Assembly: GCA_035606235.1 (NCBI GenBank)
Contig: DATNFU010000026.1
Location: forward strand, 106,404-170,403
Length of the DNA: 64,000 nt
Direction: 5' to 3'
DNA from: 66-474 sp035606235
GTDB lineage: Bacteria > Pseudomonadota > Gammaproteobacteria > Xanthomonadales > Rhodanobacteraceae
The notes under the pieces were generated by a model that was given only the letters and a program-made list of their open reading frames with translations, was not told the origin of the DNA and made no database searches. Below, piece after piece: positions 18,797-26,955 of this stretch. Each line of letters begins with the position of its first letter. Position 1 is the stretch's first letter. Position numbers and translations under genes: made by a program.

Positions 18797-18868
18797 GAGC
18801 GCGCCTGCGCGCGATTGAGGTGCCCCCATGGCGAGGAGCTCCGTGGTCGCGCGCAGGCGCGCTCCTAC
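18793..18868. repeat. Inverted pair of GTAGGAGC repeats with composite spacer
   Basis: Two perfect 22-bp copies (beginning GTAGGAGCGCGCCTGCGCGC) face each other at 18793-18814 and 18847-18868, with 32 bp between them. The spacer contains CCATGGCGAGGAGCTCCGTG (18828-18847), a unit that recurs beside other copies. The pair lies between convergent genes, and each arm supplies the TAG stop of the gene it touches. The fold would be a large hairpin that could stop transcription from both sides. Confidence 0.93.
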
Positions 18869-19707
18869 ATGGCACCGCTTTTCAATGCGCGCAACGCCTC
18901 ATCCGTCTCCGGCCGCACGCCGTGCCAGTGCTCGAACGAATCCGCGGCGGTTTCGACCAACATCCCCAGCCCATCGAATGCATGCGAGCCTCCCGCATTG
19001 CGCGCCCAAGCCATGAAGGGTTGCGCGGCCGCGCCGTAAGCCAGATCGTAGGCGACGGTGGTGTTCGCCATCAACGAATCGGGCAGCGACATCGCCGCGC
19101 CGAGCACGCCCGCAGCAGTCGCATTGAAGATCACGTCGAACGCGCTGCAACGCTCCAGCGCATTCCATGCGGATATGCAAACGCGGTCGGGCCTGGCCAA
19201 GGCGTCCGCCAGCAATCTCGCGCGCTCGAGCGTGCGGTTGGCGAGGATCAATTCGCGCACGCCCGCATCCAGCAGCGCCCACGCCACCGCCTGCGCCGCA
19301 CCGCCCGCACCCAGCAACAGCACGCGACGATTTTTCAACTCGAGCCCATGGCGATCACGCAAATCACGGATCAACCCCGCGCCATCGGTGTTGTGCGCTT
19401 CAAGGGTCCCGTTGGATTGCCTGCTCAGCACGTTCGCCACGCCGGCACGCCGCGCGGCTTGCGTGTGCGTGTCGGCCAGTTCGAAAGCCGGCCGCTTGTC
19501 GGGCAGGGTGACGTTGGCGCCGCGCCCGCCTTGCGCGAAGAACGCGCGCGCGGATTCAGCGAACCGCTCCGGCGGCGCGTCGATCGCGGTGTATTCCAAT
19601 GCGATCCCGCATTGTGCCGCGAACAGTGCATGCAGCCGTGGCGACAGCGAATGCGCGATCGGGTGGCCGAAGACGGCAAATCGGGAAATGGAAGATCGCA
19701 AAGCCAT
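18865..19707 (-). CDS. aroE: Shikimate dehydrogenase
   Basis: Reduces 3-dehydroshikimate to shikimate with NADPH in aromatic amino acid synthesis. It is 280 residues. The shikimate site is SLSPRLH (20-26) with catalytic Lys71 in NVTLPDK and Asp108 in NTDGAG. The NADPH motif GAGGAAQA is near 128-135, followed by NRTLERA. The ATG at 19707 begins the conserved MALRSSISRFAVFGHPI. Its TAG stop is formed by the GTAGGAGC repeat at 18868. It is divergent from a small membrane-protein gene. Confidence 0.93.
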   Translation of the reverse strand: MALRSSISRFAVFGHPIAHSLSPRLHALFAAQCGIALEYTAIDAPPERFAESARAFFAQGGRGANVTLPDKRPAFELADTHTQAARRAGVANVLSRQSNGTLEAHNTDGAGLIRDLRDRHGLELKNRRVLLLGAGGAAQAVAWALLDAGVRELILANRTLERARLLADALARPDRVCISAWNALERCSAFDVIFNATAAGVLGAAMSLPDSLMANTTVAYDLAYGAAAQPFMAWARNAGGSHAFDGLGMLVETAADSFEHWHGVRPETDEALRALKSGAM

Positions 19708-19768
19708 CGTCGCAATCCCTGAGATGTACCGCGCGCAAGGTTCGCACATCTTCGATCAGGAGTGTGCC

Positions 19769-20095
19769 ATGCAAGCCTTCCGCAAGCCGCGGCGAGAACC
19801 CGATGTGCTCACCCTCGCGGTCGTCACCTGGCTGGCGGGCGGCATCGTTCTGCTCGGCCTGACCCCGCTGCCGCTGCGCGATCCGCACTATGGCTGGTCG
19901 CTTACGTTCTGGTTGGTCGCGGCGCCCCTCGCGTTGCTGGCGGTCTTATGCGCTCTCCCTGCGCATGAAAGCAGCCGTCCCTGGCCGCACTTCTCGCAAA
20001 AGCGTTGCGTTCGCAAGCCTGCTCGCGCTCAGGTGTTGGCACCGGCGCGCTTGCGCTCCATCCGGCGCAGGAACTCCTGCATGATGCGGCGGTAA
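19769..20095 (+). CDS. Small hypothetical membrane protein
   Basis: An unrecognised 108-residue protein. Two hydrophobic segments are visible, VLTLAVVTWLAGGIVLLGL (about 14-32) and WSLTFWLVAAPLALLAVLCAL (about 43-63), so it is probably an inner-membrane protein with two spans. The remaining 45 residues are basic. An AGGAG ribosome-binding site lies 6 nt before the ATG, which supports translation. Its 3' end runs 67 bp into the convergent RLAN/RimK gene, so the basic tail may be a fortuitous extension. No function is proposed. Confidence 0.6.
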   Translation: MQAFRKPRREPDVLTLAVVTWLAGGIVLLGLTPLPLRDPHYGWSLTFWLVAAPLALLAVLCALPAHESSRPWPHFSQKRCVRKPARAQVLAPARLRSIRRRNSCMMRR

Positions 20096-21510
20096 AGCTC
20101 CACGCCGAGGTGCTCGTCTTCGACGCCGGCGTCAATGGAAGGATTGTCGTTGACCTCGATGACCACCAGTCGATCCTGGGTCTGTTTGATGTCCACGCCG
20201 TAGAGACCGTCGCCAATCGGCTGGGTCGCGCGCAGTGCCAGCTTGATCACTTCCGGCGGCGCATCGCGCACCGCCAGCGTGTCGAAGCCGCCAGAGCGTG
20301 CCGCGCCACGTGCCGCGTGGTTGTAGATCTGCCAGTGTCCGCGCGACATGTAATAACGGCAGGCGTACAGCGCCTCGTGATTGAGCACGCCCACCCGCCA
20401 GTCGAATTCGGTGTAGAGAAATTCCTGCGCGATCAGCAGCGCCGTGCTCTGGAATAGCTGCGCCGCCGCGCGTTCCAGCCCCGCCGCGTCCTCCACTTTC
20501 ACCACGCCGCGCGAAAACGAGCCGTCCGGGATTTTCAATACCAGCGGAAAGCTCATCTTCTCCGGCAGCACCTTCAACTGCTTGGGATCCTCGCGATAGA
20601 GAATCTCCGAGCGCGGCACCGCGATCTTGCGGGCGCGCAACAGGTCGTGCAGGAAGATCTTGTTGGTGCAACGGAGAATAGACGTGGGATCGTCGATCAC
20701 CACCATGCCTTCGCGCTCTGCCTTGTGCGCGAAGCGGTAGGTGTGATTGTCGGGCGCGGTGGTTTCGCGGATGAATAGGCCGTCGTATTCGGCCAGGCGG
20801 GTGTAATCGTTCTTGCCGATCGGGTCCACTTCGATGCCCAGCTCCTTGCCCGCCGCGATGAAAGCTTTCTGCGCACGCGGATTGGACGGCGGCATGGTTT
20901 CGGCGGGATCGGTCAGCATCGCCAGGTCGTAACGGAATTGCTTGCGCGCGCGCGGCTTGCGCCACAACCGCTTGGTGAATGTATCCAGCGTCTGCGCGAA
21001 CGCATCTTCCTGCGCGTCGTCGAGCGTGTGCAGGCTGACCGGCTTGATCGCGCTGATCTGCCACACGCGATCGCGCTCGAACTCGATCCGCAGCAGCGGG
21101 CACGGATACATTTCGAACACCTGACGCGCCAGATCCTGCAGCGCCGGATACGAGGTCTCGCCGAAGTAGACGAGGATGCCGAAATCAGTGGTATCGCGGC
21201 CGCCGGCGGGAAGGAAATTCGCGAGCTTCTGGTTCAGATCCTCGACATCGAGTCCATACAGCGAGCGCCGGCGCAGGTCGTTGATGGTGCGCACCGATGG
21301 AATCACGCGATGCCCGCGCGCCTCGCCCAGCAGCGAAACATAGTGGCCTGTGCCGAGGTACTTGTAGCCGCGGCACAAGTTGATGACATGGGTGCGTTCT
21401 TCGCCACCGGTCGGCCCGCGCAAATAATCCATCGCGCCGACCACATTGTCGGACGGATAGTAGGAGCCCCAATCCGAGGCCTTCTCCACCACGATCACCA
21501 GCCGGCTCAT
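20029..21510 (-). CDS. RimK-like ATP-grasp protein with RLAN N-terminal domain
   Basis: A 493-residue predicted amino-acid or peptide ligase. The N-terminal half (about 1-190; SRLVIVVEKASDWGSYYPS, CRGYKYLGTGHYVSLLGEARGH split over 46-68) is the RLAN domain found only in this group. The C-terminal half is an ATP-grasp fold with FPLVLKIPDGSFSRGVVKV, a phosphate-loop and lysine region, and VVIEVNDNPSIDAGVED for Mg binding. Enzymes of this fold add amino acids such as glutamate to a carboxylate; the acceptor here is unknown. It is divergent from a GNAT gene, a recurring neighbour of this family. Confidence 0.88.
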   Translation of the reverse strand: MSRLVIVVEKASDWGSYYPSDNVVGAMDYLRGPTGGEERTHVINLCRGYKYLGTGHYVSLLGEARGHRVIPSVRTINDLRRRSLYGLDVEDLNQKLANFLPAGGRDTTDFGILVYFGETSYPALQDLARQVFEMYPCPLLRIEFERDRVWQISAIKPVSLHTLDDAQEDAFAQTLDTFTKRLWRKPRARKQFRYDLAMLTDPAETMPPSNPRAQKAFIAAGKELGIEVDPIGKNDYTRLAEYDGLFIRETTAPDNHTYRFAHKAEREGMVVIDDPTSILRCTNKIFLHDLLRARKIAVPRSEILYREDPKQLKVLPEKMSFPLVLKIPDGSFSRGVVKVEDAAGLERAAAQLFQSTALLIAQEFLYTEFDWRVGVLNHEALYACRYYMSRGHWQIYNHAARGAARSGGFDTLAVRDAPPEVIKLALRATQPIGDGLYGVDIKQTQDRLVVIEVNDNPSIDAGVEDEHLGVELYRRIMQEFLRRMERKRAGANT

Positions 21511-21677
21511 TCCGTTGTTTCCGTGATTGCTACCATCGTTGGGGGTGGCCGGCTGGCGCCGGCGCACAAGTTTGGCACAGCGCGACACGGTGGGGAGAAC
21601 TTGCGGCAAGCCTTGATTGTCGCCCGCGCCCCGGGCTGCCCGGCTACCGCGAAACGGCTTTGCGGAGGCGGGCGATG

Positions 21678-21683
21678 CATACT
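21678..21683 (+). promoter_or_regulatory. -10-like box immediately upstream of the GNAT gene
   Basis: CATACT ends 7 nt before the ATG at 21691, and no Shine-Dalgarno sequence is visible. The match to TATAAT is weaker than in the other cases. Confidence 0.35.
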
Positions 21684-21690
21684 GCGCGAC

Positions 21691-22143
21691 ATGCCCGCCC
21701 ACGCCCACATCCGCCGCGCCATCGCTTCCGACCTCGACCCGCTGGTCGCGCTGGAACAGGCCAGTTTCGACCACGACCAAGTCAGCCGCGCGCAATTCCG
21801 CCGGCACATCGCAAGCGGCAGCGCGGTGGTGTTGGTCGCCGAAGAAAAAGGCAACGCGCTCGGCGCCGTCCTGCTGTTCTTCCGTCGCGGCGCCAAGCGC
21901 GCGCGCCTGTATTCGATCGCGATCGCGGGGGCGGCGCGCGGCCGCGGCCTGGGCGCGATGCTGCTGGCGGCCGCCGAACGCGAAGCGCGCGCGCGCGGCT
22001 GCGCGGCGATGCGGCTGGAAGTTCGTACCGACAATGTATCGGCAATCGCCCTGTATGAAAAACGTGGCTACGTGCGCCGCAAGCGCGAGCCGGGCTTCTA
22101 CGAGAACGGCATGGATGCGTGGCGATACGAAAAATTGCTGTAA
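21691..22143 (+). CDS. GNAT family N-acetyltransferase
   Basis: A 150-residue acetyl-CoA-dependent acetyltransferase. The acetyl-CoA pyrophosphate loop is AGAARGRGLGAMLL (about 79-92), and the C-terminal NVSAIALYEKRGYVRRKREPGFY is typical of the RimI-like subgroup. It is divergent from the RLAN/RimK gene with about 180 bp between starts. In related genomes the neighbouring GNAT is often fused to a C39-type peptidase, and that domain is absent here. The ATG is the only plausible start in frame and has no Shine-Dalgarno sequence. Confidence 0.88.
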   Translation: MPAHAHIRRAIASDLDPLVALEQASFDHDQVSRAQFRRHIASGSAVVLVAEEKGNALGAVLLFFRRGAKRARLYSIAIAGAARGRGLGAMLLAAAEREARARGCAAMRLEVRTDNVSAIALYEKRGYVRRKREPGFYENGMDAWRYEKLL

Positions 22144-22186
22144 TGGGATCGTCGCTATACTGCCGCCGTCTTCCGGAGCTTTTCGC

Positions 22187-22363
22187 ATGCGCCGCTTGCC
22201 TTTTTTCATCGCGCTGATCATCGCCCTCGCTGCGCTCGCCGGCTGCGGTCAGAAAGGCCCGCTGGTGCGGCCGAACAATGCGCCCGCTCCCGCGCATTCC
22301 GCGCCGCCACCGCCCGCGCCGCTCCTGCCGACGCCGTTGCCGGATGATGGCGGCGGTGGTTGA
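22187..22363 (+). CDS. lptM: LptM-like small lipoprotein
   Basis: A 58-residue outer-membrane lipoprotein. The signal peptide ends in the lipobox LAGC with Cys20, followed by the family signature CGQKGPL. In E. coli LptM (YifL) helps oxidative maturation of the LptD LPS translocon, and the gene sits upstream of dapF as here. The C-terminus is Pro/Ala-rich. A GGAGCT ribosome-binding site precedes the ATG, and TATACT at 22156 is a plausible -10 box. Unlike many pseudomonads there is no lysA between this gene and dapF. Confidence 0.87.
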   Translation: MRRLPFFIALIIALAALAGCGQKGPLVRPNNAPAPAHSAPPPPAPLLPTPLPDDGGGG

Positions 22364-22379
22364 TCACGCCGCGCGCGCC

Positions 22380-23219
22380 ATGCCGCTGCGCTTCACCAAG
22401 ATGCACGGGTTGGGCAACGACTTTATCGTGCTGGATGCCCGCGCTGCGCCGCCCGATTTGAGCATCGGGCAGGTGCGCGCCATGGCCGATCGACACACCG
22501 GCGTCGGCTTCGACCAATTGCTGATCGTCGAACCCGCGCGCAATGGCGATGCCGATTTCGCCTATTCGATCCGCAATGCGGATGGCTCATCCGCGCAGCA
22601 ATGCGGCAATGGCGTGCGCTGCATAGCCGCGTGGCTGCGCCGCGCCGGCCTCTTGCGGAGCGAACGCGCGCGCCTGCAAGGCCCGGCCGGCTTGGTCGAA
22701 GTAAGCCTGCTCGACGACGGCCGCGTCGCGGTGAACATGGGCACGCCTGAATTCGATCCCGCGCGCATCCCGTTCGCCGCGCAGGTTCAGGCGCATAGCC
22801 ATGCGCTGGATGTGGACGGTGAATGCGTGCAGATCGGCGCGGTCTCGCTGGGCAACCCGCACGCGGTGGTCGAGATTGATGATCTCGAAGCGGCGCGCGT
22901 GCAACGGTTGGGGCCGCTGATCACCGCGCATCCGCGCTTTCCGGAGGGCGCCAACGCAGGCTTCGCGCAGGTGCTCGATCGCAATGCAATCCGGATACGC
23001 GTGCATGAACGCGGCGCCGGCTGGACGCGCGCTTGCGGCAGCGGCGCGTGCGCGGCCGTCGCGGTGCTGCATCGGCGCGGCCAGGTGGATGACGACGTGC
23101 GCGTGGAGCTGCCGGGCGGCGCGCTGGATATCCAATGGCGCGGCGCGGGGCAGCCGGTGTGGATGACCGGGCCTGCGGCGTTCGTCTATCAGGGCGAATG
23201 GCTGGGCGAAGCAATGTAG
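22380..23219 (+). CDS. dapF: Diaminopimelate epimerase
   Basis: Interconverts LL- and meso-diaminopimelate for lysine and peptidoglycan synthesis by a two-cysteine mechanism. It is 279 residues. The catalytic cysteines are Cys75 (SAQQCGNGVRC) and Cys219 (TRACGSGACA), and the N-terminus KMHGLGNDFIV is canonical. The ATG at 22380 matches the usual N-terminus; in-frame ATGs at 22344 and 22347 overlap lptM and are alternatives. The stop TAG is formed by a half GTAGGAGC repeat. The gene begins the dapF-DUF484-xerC-hslVU run. Confidence 0.95.
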   Translation: MPLRFTKMHGLGNDFIVLDARAAPPDLSIGQVRAMADRHTGVGFDQLLIVEPARNGDADFAYSIRNADGSSAQQCGNGVRCIAAWLRRAGLLRSERARLQGPAGLVEVSLLDDGRVAVNMGTPEFDPARIPFAAQVQAHSHALDVDGECVQIGAVSLGNPHAVVEIDDLEAARVQRLGPLITAHPRFPEGANAGFAQVLDRNAIRIRVHERGAGWTRACGSGACAAVAVLHRRGQVDDDVRVELPGGALDIQWRGAGQPVWMTGPAAFVYQGEWLGEAM

Positions 23220-23231
23220 GAGCGCGCCTGC
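23216..23231 (+). repeat. Half copy of the GTAGGAGC repeat at the dapF stop codon
   Basis: GTAGGAGCGCGCCTGC matches the first 16 bases of the full unit at 18793 and then diverges. Bases 2-4 are the dapF stop codon. Confidence 0.8.
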
Positions 23232-23286
23232 AAAAAGCGTTGCGCCCGGACTTGCGAATCCGCACACTGCGCGCAACTCACTGGGA

Positions 23287-23973
23287 ATGGCCGCGATGCC
23301 GGAACTGACCTTGAAAGCCGGGCTGGAGGCGATGGATGTTGCCGACTACCTGCGCCGGCATCCGCAGTTCCTGAAGGATTTCCCCGACATCGCGCAGGAG
23401 CTGGTGATCCCGCGCGAGCACGGGCCGGCTTCCTCGCTGACCGCCTACCAGCTGGAAGCATTGCGTGCGCGCAATCAGGAATTGTCCGGGCGGTTGACCG
23501 ATCTGATCGCGATCGCCGCCGACAACGAACAGTTGATGGTGCGCGTGCACTCGCTGACGATCAGCCTGTTGCGCGCGAACACGCTGGAAGAAACCTGCCG
23601 CAGTTTCGTCGCCGCGTTGAATGAGGATTTCCACACCGACCTGGTCTGCCTGGCACTGTTCCGCGACCCCGCCGAACTGCCGCGCGCGGAATGGTTGCTG
23701 GCGCTGCCGCAAGGCAAAGCCGTGCTGCCGGAATTCACCGAATTCCTCAATCGCCACGAACCGCTGTGCGGCCGCCTCGCCCAGGACAAGCTCGATCGCC
23801 TGTTCGGCGAGCGCGCGCCGTGCGTGCAATCCTGCGCGTTGTTGAAGGTCGCCGATCTCGGCTTGCTCGCGATCGGCAGCGATGACATCAACCGTTTCCA
23901 CCCCGGCATCGGCACGATCTTCTTGAAACTGATCGCGCACACGCTCGCTGCCGCGCTGCAACGCTTCGACTGA
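23287..23973 (+). CDS. DUF484 family protein
   Basis: A 228-residue cytoplasmic protein conserved between dapF and xerC in proteobacteria; no molecular role is established. The N-terminal DVADYLRRHPQFLKDFPDI (about 17-35) is the family signature, followed by a short coiled-coil region and a GAF-like C-terminal domain ending in ADLGLLAIGSDDINRFHPGIGT. The ATG at 23287 is used; 23296 is equally possible. Five nucleotides separate its stop from the xerC start, so the two are cotranscribed. Confidence 0.88.
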   Translation: MAAMPELTLKAGLEAMDVADYLRRHPQFLKDFPDIAQELVIPREHGPASSLTAYQLEALRARNQELSGRLTDLIAIAADNEQLMVRVHSLTISLLRANTLEETCRSFVAALNEDFHTDLVCLALFRDPAELPRAEWLLALPQGKAVLPEFTEFLNRHEPLCGRLAQDKLDRLFGERAPCVQSCALLKVADLGLLAIGSDDINRFHPGIGTIFLKLIAHTLAAALQRFD

Positions 23974-23978
23974 ATGCG

Positions 23979-24869
23979 ATGGCCGACCCGCTCGCCGCCG
24001 CGGTCGAACAGTTTCTGCTCTATCTGAAGGATGAGCGTCGCTACGCGGCGACCACGCTCCACAAATACGGACAGGAGCTTTCCGGCCTGCTTGTTTTCAT
24101 GCACACACAGGCGCTGACGCGCTGGCGCGATCTGCGCGGCGAGCAGGTGCAGAGTTTCATCGCGGCCGAATATCGGCGCGGCCTCGACCCCGCCACCTTG
24201 CGCGCCAAGCTTTCCGCGTACCGCAGCTTCTTCAAGTATCTGGCGCGGCGCGGCGAGGTCGGCGTCAACCCGGCGCAGGGCGTGCGCTCGCCCAAGGTGC
24301 GGCGCAAGTTGCCGCAAGTGCTGGATGTGGACGAAGTCGGCGCGCTGGTCGAGTTTCAGGGAGATGATGCGGAAGCGGTGCGGGACCGCGCGCTGATGGA
24401 ACTGTTGTATTCCAGCGGCCTGCGCGTTTCCGAGTTGACCGCCGTGCGCTGGCGCGATCTCGACGCAGGCGACGGGCTGCTGCGCGTCACCGGCAAGGGC
24501 TCGAAAACGCGCATCGTGCCGGTGGGCAGTCGCGCGCTGGAAGCGTTGGAGGCGTTGCGCGAGCAGGATTCACCGCAACCGGATGATCCGCTGCTGCGCG
24601 GTCGCCACGGTCAGCCCTTGACCGCCGGGGCGGTACGCGCGCGCATCAAGCGGCGCGCACGCGGGCAAGGCGCGGGCAAGCGCGTGTATCCCCACCTGCT
24701 GCGACATTCCTGTGCCTCGCACTTGCTGGAGTCTTCCGGCGACCTGCGCGCGGTGCAGGAACTGCTGGGCCACGCCGACATCGGCACCACGCAGATCTAC
24801 ACGCACCTGGATTTCCAGCACCTCGCCAGGGTGTACGACGCGGCGCATCCGCGGGCGAAGCGGAAATAA
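23979..24869 (+). CDS. xerC: Tyrosine recombinase XerC
   Basis: Resolves chromosome dimers at dif together with XerD and FtsK. It is 296 residues. The N-terminal SAM-like core-binding domain covers about 1-95. The catalytic residues are all present: Arg149 (GLRVSEL), Lys173 (TGKGSK), His239 and Arg242 (HLLRHS), His265 (LLGHADI) and the nucleophile Tyr274 (TQIYTHLD). Its position after DUF484 identifies it as XerC rather than XerD. It does not look like a phage or integron integrase. Confidence 0.95.
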   Translation: MADPLAAAVEQFLLYLKDERRYAATTLHKYGQELSGLLVFMHTQALTRWRDLRGEQVQSFIAAEYRRGLDPATLRAKLSAYRSFFKYLARRGEVGVNPAQGVRSPKVRRKLPQVLDVDEVGALVEFQGDDAEAVRDRALMELLYSSGLRVSELTAVRWRDLDAGDGLLRVTGKGSKTRIVPVGSRALEALEALREQDSPQPDDPLLRGRHGQPLTAGAVRARIKRRARGQGAGKRVYPHLLRHSCASHLLESSGDLRAVQELLGHADIGTTQIYTHLDFQHLARVYDAAHPRAKRK

Positions 24870-24959
24870 GTCCCTCTCGCCGCGGCAGCAGAGTGGGGCC
24901 GCTTGCCTTCCGTCCGCCGCAACCCCATGTTGCGGATTCACCCCTTCCGCGAGGTGTCC

Positions 24960-25514
24960 ATGGAATCCTTCCACGCCACCACCATCCTGTCCGTGCGCCG
25001 CCACGGCAAGGTCGTCCTCGGCGGCGACGGCCAGGTAACGCTGGGCAATACCGTGGTCAAGGCCAATGCGAAGAAAATCCGCAGGCTCGGCAAGGATGCC
25101 GATGTGATCGCCGGTTTCGCCGGCGCCACCGCGGATGCGTTCACCCTGTTCGAGTTGTTCGAAGACAAGCTGACCCGGCACAGCGGCCAGTTGACCCGCG
25201 CAGCGGTGGAGATGGCCAAGGAATGGCGCACGGATCGGCGTTTGGGTCGGCTGGAGGCGATGCTGGCGGTGTCCGACAAGGACAACTCGTTGCTGATTTC
25301 CGGCAATGGCGACGTGCTGGAACCCGAACACGGCCTGATCGCGATAGGTTCCGGCGGCCCGTTCGCACAGGCTGCCGCGCTTGCGTTGTTGCAGAACTCC
25401 GATCTCGACGCGCGCACCATCGTGGAAAAGGCACTCGGCATCGCGGGAGACATCTGCATCTACACCAATCAAAACGTCACCATCGAAGAGCTGGAAGTGG
25501 GAAATGGGAAGTAG
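24960..25514 (+). CDS. hslV: ATP-dependent protease subunit HslV (ClpQ)
   Basis: The peptidase dodecamer of the HslUV complex, 184 residues. The mature N-terminal nucleophile should be Thr7 (ATTILSVRRHGKVVLGGDGQ split over 6-25), exposed after removal of a short leader (MESFHA) as in other Xanthomonads. A GAGG ribosome-binding site lies upstream of the ATG. The last residues (VGNGK) and the TAG stop are encoded inside the left arm of an inverted repeat (25503-25515), so the C-terminus may have been remodelled by a repeat. Confidence 0.95.
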   Translation: MESFHATTILSVRRHGKVVLGGDGQVTLGNTVVKANAKKIRRLGKDADVIAGFAGATADAFTLFELFEDKLTRHSGQLTRAAVEMAKEWRTDRRLGRLEAMLAVSDKDNSLLISGNGDVLEPEHGLIAIGSGGPFAQAAALALLQNSDLDARTIVEKALGIAGDICIYTNQNVTIEELEVGNGK

Positions 25515-25584
25515 GCGGTTGGACTGCGAAAGCCCCGCCCTTGCTCGCGATTCTCCTTCCATTTCCAACTTCCTACTTCCCATT
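25503..25584. repeat. Inverted repeat spanning the hslV-hslU junction
   Basis: AATGGGAAGTAGG (25503-25515) and CCTACTTCCCATT (25572-25584) are perfect 13-bp arms; after a one-base bulge they extend by GGG/CCC. The left arm holds the last codons and stop of hslV, and the right arm ends 9 nt before the hslU ATG, where it would compete with ribosome access. Purine-rich near-copies (GGAAGTGGG) flank the arms. Confidence 0.85.
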
Positions 25585-25593
25585 CCCGCGCCC

Positions 25594-26925
25594 ATGTCCG
25601 AACTCACTCCCCGCGAAATCGTCAACGAACTCGACCGCTACATCATCGGTCAGAACGACGCCAAGCGCGCAGTCGCGATTGCGTTGCGCAACCGCTGGCG
25701 GCGCATGCAGATCGACCCGGATTTCCGCGATGAAGTCACGCCGAAAAACATCCTGATGATCGGGCCGACCGGCGTCGGCAAGACCGAAATCGCGCGACGG
25801 CTGGCGACGCTCGCGAATGCGCCATTCGTGAAAGTGGAAGCGACCAAGTTCACCGAGGTCGGCTACGTCGGCAAGGACGTGGATCAGATCGTGCGCGATC
25901 TGGCCGATGTTTCCTACAAATTGACGCGCGACCAGGCCAAGACGCGCGTGCAAAGCCAGGCTGAAGAGCGCGCCGAGGAACGCATCCTCGACGCGCTGCT
26001 GCCGCATCGGCAGGCACAGGGTTGGGATTCGCCGCCGCCGAGCGAAACCGATTCGGCGACCCGGCAGAAACTGCTGCGGCAGTTGCATGACGGCGCGCTG
26101 GACGAACGCGAAATCGAGCTGGAGTTTTCCGCCAACGTCGGTGTCGAGATCATGGCGCCGCCGGGTATGGAGGAAATGGGCCAGCAGTTGCGCTCGATGT
26201 TCCAGAACATGGGCGGTGGGCGCACCCAGAAGCGCAAGTTGAGCATCAAGGCTGCGCGTCCGCTGCTGATCGAGGAAGAAGCCGGCAATCTGCTCAACGA
26301 CGACGAGATCCGCGCCCAGGCGATCACCAATTGCGAGCAGAACGGCATCGTCTTCATCGACGAGATCGACAAGGTGTGCCAGCGTGCGGAATGGGGCGGC
26401 GCGGGCGTCTCGCGCGAAGGCGTGCAGCGCGACCTGTTGCCGCTGGTGGAAGGCTCGACGGTTTCCACCAAGTATGGCCCGGTCAAGACCGACCACGTGT
26501 TGTTCATCGCGTCGGGCGCTTTCTCGCTGGCGAAACCGTCGGATCTGATTCCGGAATTGCAGGGGCGGCTGCCGATCCGGGTCGAGCTATCCGCGCTGAC
26601 GGTGAAGGATTTCCAGCGCATCCTGCGCGAGCCGCACAACGCGCTGACCAAACAATACGTGGTGCTGCTCGCCACGGAAGGCGTGACCCTGGAGTTCGAT
26701 GATTCGGGCATCGATCGTCTGGCCGAAGTTGCCGCGCGCGTGAACGAGCGCACCGAGAACATCGGTGCGCGTCGGCTGCATACCGTGATGGAACGGCTGC
26801 TGGAAAAAATTTCTTTCGAAGCGGCTGATAAAAGCGGCGAAAAATACCTGATCGACGCCGAATATGTAGATAAAAACCTGAAAGACCTGGCCGCCGACGA
26901 AGATCTCTCCCGCTATATCCTTTAG
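25594..26925 (+). CDS. hslU: ATP-dependent protease ATPase subunit HslU (ClpY)
   Basis: The AAA+ unfoldase that feeds substrates to HslV, 443 residues. Walker A is GPTGVGKT (57-64), Walker B is GIVFIDEIDK (about 250-259), and the intermediate I-domain is the acidic stretch at about 105-240. Sensor and C-terminal motifs (ENIGARRLHTVMERLLE, ending DLSRYIL) are intact, including the C-terminal tail that docks into HslV. The ATG follows the right arm of the inverted repeat by 9 nt and has no clear Shine-Dalgarno sequence. It is transcribed with hslV. Confidence 0.96.
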   Translation: MSELTPREIVNELDRYIIGQNDAKRAVAIALRNRWRRMQIDPDFRDEVTPKNILMIGPTGVGKTEIARRLATLANAPFVKVEATKFTEVGYVGKDVDQIVRDLADVSYKLTRDQAKTRVQSQAEERAEERILDALLPHRQAQGWDSPPPSETDSATRQKLLRQLHDGALDEREIELEFSANVGVEIMAPPGMEEMGQQLRSMFQNMGGGRTQKRKLSIKAARPLLIEEEAGNLLNDDEIRAQAITNCEQNGIVFIDEIDKVCQRAEWGGAGVSREGVQRDLLPLVEGSTVSTKYGPVKTDHVLFIASGAFSLAKPSDLIPELQGRLPIRVELSALTVKDFQRILREPHNALTKQYVVLLATEGVTLEFDDSGIDRLAEVAARVNERTENIGARRLHTVMERLLEKISFEAADKSGEKYLIDAEYVDKNLKDLAADEDLSRYIL

Positions 26926-26943
26926 GCGGCTTGACCAGTCGGG

Positions 26944-26949
26944 TAGAAT
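26944..26949 (+). promoter_or_regulatory. -10-like box immediately upstream of the unknown gene after hslU
   Basis: TAGAAT ends 6 nt before the ATG at 26956. TTTAGG at 26921 is a possible -35 at 17-bp spacing. No Shine-Dalgarno sequence is visible. Confidence 0.5.
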
Positions 26950-26955
26950 GTCACC

